Positions 17,599 through 26,400 of a stretch of DNA of 64,000 bases are shown here, one piece after another. Numbering within the stretch: position 1 is the first letter of the stretch; each line of letters begins with the position of its first letter. Source of the stretch: Emticicia oligotrophica DSM 17448 (lineage in GTDB: Bacteria > Bacteroidota > Bacteroidia > Cytophagales > Spirosomataceae). The notes below the pieces were generated by a model. The model saw only the letters and a list, made by a program, of their open reading frames with translations. It had not been told where the DNA came from and ran no database searches. The translations under genes and the position numbers were made by a program. Where the stretch lies: assembly GCF_000263195.1 (NCBI RefSeq), contig NC_018748.1:1426001-1490000 (forward strand), read 5' to 3'.

Positions 17599-18042
17599 AT
17601 GCCATTTATTAAAGTCTATATTCATTTTGTTTGGAGTACCAAAAACCGAGAGCAATCTCTCGTTACCAAAGAGATTCGGCAGATGGTTTGGCAACATATC
17701 AGAGAAAATGCCCGAGAAAAAGGTGTTTTTATAGATTTCATCAATGGCTATTCCGACCACTGCCATTGCTTGGTTTCACTCGGAGTTGACCAAACTATTC
17801 AGAAAATAATGCAACTCATTAAGGGGGAATCTTCTTTTTGGATAAACAAGCATAAGATTATCGAACAAAAATTTGAATGGCAAGATGAATACTTTGCTGT
17901 ATCGGTTTCAGAATCGATGATTGATAAAGTTAGGAATTATATCAAAAACCAGGAAGAACATCATAAAACGAAGACATTTGAACAAGAATATGATGAATTT
18001 ATTTTGAAATATGGATTTGAAAAGTTTAAAGATAATCAATGA
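17599..18042 (+). CDS. IS200/RAYT-like HUH (Y1) transposase
   Basis: A 147-residue single-domain Y1 transposase. The HUH motif is visible as DHCHCLVS (about residues 54-61), and the catalytic tyrosine is in NYIKNQEEHH (about 114-123). It is full length for this family. No tnpB is associated. Hairpin-rich DNA follows directly (18045-18196), so a REP-associated tyrosine transposase (RAYT) is as likely as a classical IS200 enzyme. It sits between the PIN gene and hsdS without disrupting either. Confidence 0.82.
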   Translation: MPFIKVYIHFVWSTKNREQSLVTKEIRQMVWQHIRENAREKGVFIDFINGYSDHCHCLVSLGVDQTIQKIMQLIKGESSFWINKHKIIEQKFEWQDEYFAVSVSESMIDKVRNYIKNQEEHHKTKTFEQEYDEFILKYGFEKFKDNQ

Positions 18043-18044
18043 AT

Positions 18045-18196
18045 TTCGGCTAAAGCCAATTTTGTGATGATGTTATTTCTGTTTTCCTCCAGCTAAAGCA
18101 GGAGGCAATTCAGCAAGATGTAATTCAATGAATAGAATAGCCCCCATTTTCAAATGGGGTAACATAAAAACAATTATCCAATTGGCTTTAGCCAAA
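18045..18196. repeat. REP/REPIN-like inverted hairpin cluster downstream of the transposase
   Basis: Two inverted copies of a 17-bp unit containing the palindrome GGCTaaAGCC lie at 18045-18061 and 18180-18196, with one mismatch between arms. Between them are two more hairpins: 18086-18105 (CCTCC...GGAGG around GCTAAAGC) and 18142-18159 (CCCCATTT-TC-AAATGGGG). Paired inverted REP palindromes next to a RAYT gene form the known REPIN arrangement. The hsdS start codon lies 20 nt beyond the right arm. Confidence 0.65.
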
Positions 18197-18216
18197 TGAT
18201 AAATAGAGAGATATAA

Positions 18217-19506
18217 ATGAAATATAGATTAGGAGACATTTGTACCATCACCAAAGGCGAAACTGGCATTATGAAAGCCATTGATGGAGCTTACACGATG
18301 GTTACTTTGGGAGAAGCCAACAAAACACACAATGCTTATCAGTTTGATACTAAGGCGGTTATTATTCCTTTAGTTTCTTCTACTGGACACGGACACGCCA
18401 GCATGAAACGAGTAAAATACCAAGAAGGGAAATTTGCATTGGGCAGCATTCTTTGTGCAGTCATACCGAAAGATGAAAACTTTGTTTTGGCTAAATACCT
18501 GCACATTTATTTGCACTGGAATAGAGAAGAATTATTGGTTTCGCAGATGAAAGGAATGGCAAATGTAAGTTTGCCGATGAATAAAATTGCCGATGTAATT
18601 GTAACTGTACCGAGCCTTGAAAAGCAAAAAGAAATAGTTGAGTTGGAGAAAAAATTGGTTGAAAAAGAGCTTGAAGCCGACAAACTTTATACCCACCAAC
18701 TCACCCTCATAGAAAACCTAAACCAAGCTATTTTACAAGAAGCGGTGCAAGGGAAATTAGTACCACAAGACCCCACCGATGAGCCAGCCAGCCAATTATT
18801 GGAGCGAATAAAAGCAGAAAAAGCCAAAACAGGCAAAAAAGAAAAACCGCTACCACCCATCAAACCCGAAGAAATACCTTTTGAAATTCCTGACAATTGG
18901 GTTTGGTGTAGGTTGGGGGAAATTATTAACTTCATTTCGGGAAATAATTTTGAAAGTACCGATTTTTTTAAAGGAAATGGTGTAAAATGTATTAAAATAA
19001 CTAATGCAGGGGTTGGGCAAATTATTGAGACTGATGATGTTCTACCATTTGAATTTCTTGAAAAATATAGCCAATTCATTGTAAATGAAGGGGATTTAAT
19101 TCTTGCATTGACTCGTCCTTACATTTCGACAGGGTTAAAAATAAGTATTTGCCCTCCTTCATATCATCAATCTTTGCTAAATCAAAGAGTAGCTGTAATC
19201 CGACCAATTTCAGGTGTTATAAGTTCTTTCTTGTTTCAGTTTTTATCATCAAGTATAGTTTTAAAAATTTATCAAGATAAATTTGATGGACAAGGACAAC
19301 AACCAAATCTAAAAAAAGAGGATGTTACAAATTTATTTTTCCCTCTTCCGCCCCTATCCGAGCAGCAGCGAATAGTAGCCGAAATAGAAAAGCAATTGAG
19401 CAAAACCAAAGAACTAAAGGCACACATCATAGCCAACCAACAAGCCACCGAGCAATTGCTCAAAGCACTATTGCATGGGGCTTTTGAGGTGGAGGAGAAC
19501 GTGTAA
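18217..19506 (+). CDS. hsdS: type I restriction-modification, S (specificity) subunit
   Basis: A 429-residue HsdS. Target-recognition domain 1 covers about residues 1-135, followed by a coiled-coil spacer (about 136-200, KQKEIVELEKKLVEKELEAD then NLNQAILQEAVQGKLV). A second recognition domain begins at PDNWVWCRLGEI (about 227), and a second coiled coil, PLSEQQRIVAEIEKQLSKTK, is near the end. It determines the bipartite DNA site for HsdM and HsdR. The first recognition domain looks shorter than the second. It is the last gene of the cluster, displaced from hsdM by the TA pair and transposase. Confidence 0.92.
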   Translation: MKYRLGDICTITKGETGIMKAIDGAYTMVTLGEANKTHNAYQFDTKAVIIPLVSSTGHGHASMKRVKYQEGKFALGSILCAVIPKDENFVLAKYLHIYLHWNREELLVSQMKGMANVSLPMNKIADVIVTVPSLEKQKEIVELEKKLVEKELEADKLYTHQLTLIENLNQAILQEAVQGKLVPQDPTDEPASQLLERIKAEKAKTGKKEKPLPPIKPEEIPFEIPDNWVWCRLGEIINFISGNNFESTDFFKGNGVKCIKITNAGVGQIIETDDVLPFEFLEKYSQFIVNEGDLILALTRPYISTGLKISICPPSYHQSLLNQRVAVIRPISGVISSFLFQFLSSSIVLKIYQDKFDGQGQQPNLKKEDVTNLFFPLPPLSEQQRIVAEIEKQLSKTKELKAHIIANQQATEQLLKALLHGAFEVEENV

Positions 19507-19517
19507 ATAGATTTATT

Positions 19518-19607
19518 ATGCAATAAAAAGATTTACATAACTTAATTGATAGTTTACTCCAAGAACCCGAAGAAAAGGTGTGGTTGAAGTATAAAGCCAA
19601 TATGTAA
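19518..19607 (+). pseudogene. remnant of an AlbA_2/Schlafen-type ATP-binding protein N-terminus
   Basis: From ATG 19518 the frame reads MQ, a stop, then KDLHNLIDSLLQEPEEKVW followed by LKYKANM and another stop. The pattern of a short helix, LLxxPEExxWLEYK and N resembles the N-terminus of AlbA_2-domain proteins often found in restriction-modification loci. One in-frame stop and abrupt truncation indicate decay. The assignment rests on about 26 residues. Confidence 0.35.
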
Positions 19608-20410
19608 GTAATGTAAATATTACAAATAAACTTTGGGTAATTTACAAATAAAGCACAAACAAACTCTCAACAAAAAACTGATAATCAACAACTTATAGAT
19701 TGTTTTATTTGTAGATTTAGAAAGAAATATTATTATTTTTAGAAACAAAGTACAAATAAATCAAATCTATATTTTTTGAAAACTTCTGGATGCAATCAAA
19801 TTATGATTGATGCAGATTTATAGTTTTAGCCTTATATTTTTCTCAAACAGTAAAAATTCAATTAATTTTTTAGAGTGGGTAATTGAAAGTATGGACTTTT
19901 TCACCCATTTTATTTTAGATAATCTACGGAAAAAAGCTTTTGAATTTTCAATTAATATTTCTCTTAATCCAAGCATTTTTCAATAATCAATTGCACAAAA
20001 CCTCCTTCTTTACTCACCCATCTCTTATCCTTATTGTCTCCAGTAGGTTATATTCTTTATAAATGTGACAATCTGCAATTCTAAAGTCATAATAATAATT
20101 TCCTGAAAAATACAATCACAACATTATGACCATAAAATTACTAATTCCACTACCGTTCCAGACTTTATATTCAGAGCTGTCTGCTTTACTCTACATGATA
20201 TTTCAGTTCTGAGATGATGCTACAAAAATCAATTGTTGAAGATAATTTTTGCCAATCAAACATCCATCATTTTTCGCTGTGTATTAATTCTGAAAATCAA
20301 CGATAACTCTGATTCACAAATGATGCCGCATAGAATGCTTGGAGCTATCTCATACAACCAATCCGTGTGATTCAATGAAAATAAATAACATACAATGAAA
20401 AACACTAACC
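19608..20410. other. long AT-rich intergenic region upstream of the giant adhesin/toxin gene
   Basis: About 800 nt without a credible gene. The left part carries four exact copies of TACAAATAAA: 19621-19630, 19643-19652, 19751-19760, and inverted at 19704-19713. The right part presumably contains the promoter and leader of the gene at 20411; no clear -33/-7 pair stands out. Confidence 0.5.
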
Positions 20411-23400
20411 ATGACTATCAATTACGCTATAAAATCCATTACAAAAAGAATTGGAAAAACACCTCTTTTAGTTCAATTACTACTCTCAACTTGTTTTGGG
20501 GTTGTTTTTGCACAGAATTATCCCGTTACTTGTACGCCCATTGTCAAGCCGAGTTATTCGTTGAAATGGTCAGAGTTGAGTACCAGTACCGATATGTTCA
20601 AGGTGCATTTATTACTCAAAGACCTCACTAAACATTCGGTGGATGTGTATCTAAAAATCCGTTTGTCGGGCGTTGGGATTGATATTCGTACCGTAGATGG
20701 CTTTATTCCAAATCAGACCTTGACACTAATCCCTGGACAACCAAGAATGCTGACCACCAGTGATTTAGCCGAGTATTTCAATATCTCTAATTTAGTCGTC
20801 GATGGCGTGGATATTAGTGCTTTGTATAATGGTGGACGTTTGCCTGAAGGACTCTACACTTGGACAGTAGAAGCCTACGAAATTGACAGAAATCGACAAG
20901 TATCGAATACGGGTATGGCCTTGATGAATGTATTCAAAAACTATCCGCCCATCATCAATATCCCGCAGGATGGGGCGATTCTGCCCGTAACCACCCCCCA
21001 AAATGTGTTGTTTTCTTGGACAAGTCGCAGCACGGCTTCCTTGAATGCCGCCCAAGGAAAAACCTATAAACTTAGAATTTACCCACTTAATAATGATGAT
21101 GACCCCAATGTAGTAGCCAATAGCGGAATTCAGCCCATCGAAATTACCACTACCAATCCTTATTTTAATTATGTAGCAGGGAATATTCCGCTGGAGAAAG
21201 GAAAACGCTATGCCGTACAGGTACAAGAAAGCGATGCCAATGGAGCCGATGAGTACGAAAATGAGGGAAAAAGTCAAGTGGTTACTTTTAGCTATGGCAA
21301 GCCCTGCATAGCCCCCGAAGGTTTGGTGGTTAATCCAATTGGTAAAGGAAGAGTGCAAATCACTTGTGAAGCCACTGCCGAAGATGCCGAGACTTATCCC
21401 ATTACGGGTTGGTATAAGCAGGCAAGCACAGCTGTTTGGAACTCATTGCCTTTGAATAATAACAATGCGGTCATTAGTGGATTGAAAGATAAAACAGTCT
21501 ATGAATTCAAATTAAGTTCGGCTTGTGGAGATAATACCAATACGATGACCGCCCTCAGTGCAGGAGATTTGCTTCCTTCGGGTGATGCCAGTACTGACCC
21601 TGTCACATTTAAAATTGATGATTCGGAGTTTGATGAAGAAGTGGAAGAACTTGACCCTGCTATTCTTGACCCTTACACCATTGGCGTAACACTCAACGCC
21701 GATGGTACGACAAGACCCGTGGAAACATTGGAAGGTATTTTCAACAAAATCATCAAACCCAAATGTGTGACGGATGCCGATGCTTATGCCGAATGTAGTC
21801 CTAATCATCCATTCGTTGACTTGCCACCAGTTGATGCCGAAGACCTTCGCTCGCTCAATGTAGGCGATGTACTGGGTATTTACGATTACGCTGTTTTAGT
21901 AACTGCAACCAATGGAAGTAGTCCCTTTTCTGGTAAGGGGCTTGTCCGATTACCCTTCCTTGATAACGCTTTCATGGCCGTTGAGTTTTCGGGTATCAAG
22001 GCAAAAAAAGGTGAAGCAGGTACACAAGGCGGCTGTGTCTATGAGGTGGGGGATTATTTCCGCACTTGCCAAATTAGCCAAACTGACTTGCAAAATGAGC
22101 AAGTTAGAACCATTGCCGATATTATTAAACTCACCGAACCTACGGTTTTTCATGGTGATTTAGAAGTAGCCATAAAAAAATACCAAGAAAAAGGTAGCGA
22201 AATAGCGACCAAAGGAACAGCAAGCCCACAAGAAAAACAGGATTTACTGACTTATACAAAAGGCGTAGAAACCGCAGTAGGTACTTGGAAAGATAAGTTT
22301 TCGGAGGTATTTGGTTCGGGCGAAACTGACCCTAAAATAGCCGAAATTCTGGGCGATATGACGGCCATCTTGACCCAACTCAATGCCGACAAACAAACCA
22401 TTGAAGGCGGAACGCCGCCCGCAGGAACAAGTTATCCGACTATTCCTGATTTAAAGGCTAAAATTGATGCCATTATTGAGAAAATAAAGGCATTACAGCA
22501 AGAAAACTCACCTAAACCGCCCAAAATACAAAATGTATTGGCTACTAATATTGGCTATAACGAAGCTACCCTCACTTGGCAAGGCGACCCTCGTTTTACG
22601 AAATACGTAATTAGTTACAAAACCGCTGATGGTGGGGAATTACTTGAAACCGTTTATTCAAATCGTTTAGACATCAAAAAACTACAAGAAAACAGCCAGT
22701 ATGGTTTTAAGATTGAAGGATATGTGGGGGATGAAGTGGTGGACAGGTATGAGAAAGGAGCATTTAAGACATTAATGCATAAATTACCACCTCCAATTAA
22801 TTTACTTAGCACTAAATTAACTGGAAAATCCACAAAACTATCATGGGACAAAGACCCTAAACATAAAAGTTATAAGTTGATTTATAAAAGTAGAGATGGT
22901 GAATTGCATACCATTTTCCCTCAAACAAATGAAGTGATTATTGATAATTTAGACCCAACAGAAGTTTATCCATATGAAGTAATAGCTCTTAGTGATAATT
23001 TGGTAAGTGACGCAGCAAATAGTGAGTTTACAACAGGTCTGTTATGTAGTGTTTCTTTAAAAGTTAGTAACTTAAATATATCAAAAGGAGAACAAACAAC
23101 GCTCACTGCCAGTTGTGGCAGTACAATTAGTTGGTACAATGGTGGAGAAGACGTGGGAGTTATTCAAGGAAACATAATTTCTTGGCAAAATGGAGAAACT
23201 GCCACTATTTCTTCCGATAAAAAAATGTTAGTCGTTACTCCACCACAAAATACAAGCTATACTGTAGTATGTGAAATAACAGACGGCATTGAAACAAAGT
23301 CTTGTACAAGTACAAGTTTAATTAGCGTACAACCTGAAATATGTAAATACTTCACTCTCAATGCCTCAAAAAATATTGTAGAGTCAGGCTCTCCTATAAT

Positions 23401-26400
23401 TTTAACCGCAAATGGTTGTGTTGGAAACTTTTCTTGGGATAACCAAATAGGCTATGAAAAAATCATCACAGTAAGACCTGTTGATAATTCTTCATTCTCT
23501 GCCACATGTAAAACAGAAGAAAGTACCTGCATCGCTAAAGTAGATGTTGGAATTATGGAGGAAGAAAAATGTGCTTGTTCAATAAGTCAAACAATAAATT
23601 ATAATTTAAGTTGTGGTTTTTGGGGCTTAGGCCAATGTGACCACTACGTTTTTTCACTTAAATGTTTTGCGGCATATCCAAGTGCTTTAAAAACATCTTG
23701 GGATTATAGTGGTAAATCAAAAGACATTCAAGAATACACTAAGAATATTGAACAGAGTTATTCAATAAAAGTTTTTGAAGTTGTTGAGCCGAAAAGCTCA
23801 GGTATTGTTACAGCAACTTACTCTTTTATGGATGGAATGATTTGTAAAAAATCCACAATTATAAACACAAAAGAAAAAAACTGCGATTTCAGTATCACTC
23901 AAAAAATAGAATCAGACGGAGGAATAACACTAACACAAGCAGGATGTAGTGCAGGTAATACTGTAATATGGGATGATGGTACTGGAGGTATTAAAGGCGT
24001 TTTAACTCAACAACCAAGTATCACCGTACCTCCAATTGATAAAAAATATACTGCAATCTGTGGACGTAGCTCGTGCGTAGCAGAAACTTATGTAAAGAAT
24101 CCAGTTAGTTTAGGATTACTCGTCACGGCTCAAGACTTATCAGGTAATCCAAAAACGTATAATAATGGCAAAGTGCTTGATATTCCAGTTACCGAATATC
24201 CAGTAAAAATAGATGCTCTTTATTGTAATGGAAATTTAACATGGAGTAGCTCGCCACAAGTTGAGTTAAATATCAATAATAATAGTATTAGTATCAGCAC
24301 TCCACCAATACAAACAACAACCTATATTGCTACTTGTATTAAAGATAATATTGTTATGCAACAAAGCGTAACAATCAATATTTTAAGTAAAAGCTGTTTT
24401 GCACTCGAAGCTCCAGCAACCATTGAAATGGGAGAGGATGTAGCACTAACAGTAACTGAAAATTCTGGTTGTGTAGGTGATATAACTTGGTTTCAAGGAG
24501 ATGCACTGATTGATGAAGGAACTGAGATATTTGTAACGCCTTTGCAAAACACTACTTACACCGCCAAATGTAGCAACCCACAATGTGCAGAATCGGTAAC
24601 AATAAAAGTAAAACCATGTAGCCTTGATATTGCTTCTTCTACGGGTAAAAACAGTGTAAAAATGGGTGAGACGGCTACCCTAACAGTTGAAGGTTGTTCG
24701 GCTGGAACAATCAATTGGCAAGGAGGTGATGCCGATGGAGAGAGTGGAAATGAGATAATTGTCAGACCATTTGAAAAAACAACCTACACAGCCACCTGTG
24801 ATATTGTTGATGGTTGCAGTAAAACAATAATTATTGATGTAATTACAGATTTACCACCTAAAATTCCATGTGAAAATTTCACACTTACGGCCAATAAAAC
24901 AGAAGCAAACATCGGCGAAAACATTACGCTTACAGCCAATGGTTGTACTGGTGGAACAATTTCTTGGCCAAATAATAGTACCATAGTTAGTGTAAATACT
25001 GCAAAAGTAACTATTTCTACTTGTGGAGAGAATAATTACGCAGCTACTTGCCAAAAAGGAGGACAAGTAGGTACATCACAAGTTAAAATCAACGGTAACC
25101 TTAATTTTACAGTTGAGCCAATTACAGCTTCTATTCCGATAAATTCATCAAAAAGTGTAATAATTACAGCCAATGGTTGTGAAAGTGGCTCTATTAACTG
25201 GACGACAGCAGAAGCCACAAAAAGCATTACCGTTACACAGGTGGGGAATTATGCGGCTACATGTACTTTGGAAGGTTGCCCAACAACTACAAAAAATAGC
25301 ACCGTGTCTTCCTCATGCCCAGATTTAAAAATATTGGCATCGAAAAATGCCATCGAAACTACAACCGATATTACTATGACGGTAGTGGGATGTAGTGGGG
25401 GAACTGTTACATGGAACGATGGATTAGTAGCCACAAGTATGGTTAGAACTCTTTCTATAACACCACCAACAAGCCCACAAATTTTTACTGTAACCTGCTC
25501 GCTCTGTACAGTTAATAATAAAGCATCTACAACCATTACCAAACTGATTAGACCAACTCCCACAGATTGTGCAAGGGCTGGCTTTGCTACTCTTGCTTCA
25601 AGAGATGTGTATTATGAAAACGAAGAATATCCAATTTCGCTTGGTATTACTAATAGTTATAATTGCCCAGGTACTATCTCTTGGAACGTTCCAGACCCCA
25701 ATAATGTAAGACCAACCGTTAGTAATAATACCTATTATGCTACCTGTACTTACGAAGGACAACAGTGCGATGCCAGCAAGGTAACCATAACTGTTCGCCC
25801 ATGCAGTGATTTTAGGGTGGAACCTATTCAGAGTTATACCACAACAACAACCGTCAAGGGTTTGGGTTGTTATGGTTCGATTTCTTGGAACAATATAGTA
25901 AAATTGGGAGGTCTTAATGGTGGTAGTTTTCAGTTTGAAGTACCGACATCAGCAGGCATAGGGAAAGTGACATGTGATTTACCAAAATGCGAACGCCAAA
26001 TAACCATTTCTACAAAAAAAGACTGCCCAACCCTAACTTGGGGCGAATCTCCGACCTGTTTTCAAGAAAGAGGTTGGGATGGCAGATACTATACCAGCGA
26101 CCAACATACCTTTACACTTGATAATAATGCTTGCCCGTATTATGCTATTACATTAGCAAACGAAACAGGAGAGTTTGCTAATGAACGAACATCTAAAACA
26201 TTAAGAATTGTTAGAAGTGCTACTGCTCCAAGAAAGCTAATATTACGATGCTTTAGTGATGCTACTCATAGTAAAGAGGTATGTAAAACAGAGACACCGT
26301 ATTTACCACTGGGACCATTGGGTACCAACTCATGTCCTATTACAACTACGGCGAGTGCCGACCCTAATTCAGAAACTGAACCCAATAGCAGAATCCTAAA

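Noticed and set aside
11730-20410. Integrative element inserted at tRNA-Cys
   Set aside because: The accessory region starts right after the tRNA, which is suggestive. However, no integrase gene and no second copy of the tRNA 3' end were found in the window.
23042-26320. Tandem nucleotide repeats / CRISPR-like array inside the giant gene
   Set aside because: The repetition is at protein level (Cys-Ig units of 70-90 residues). The DNA repeats are divergent and unequally spaced, and there are no cas genes.
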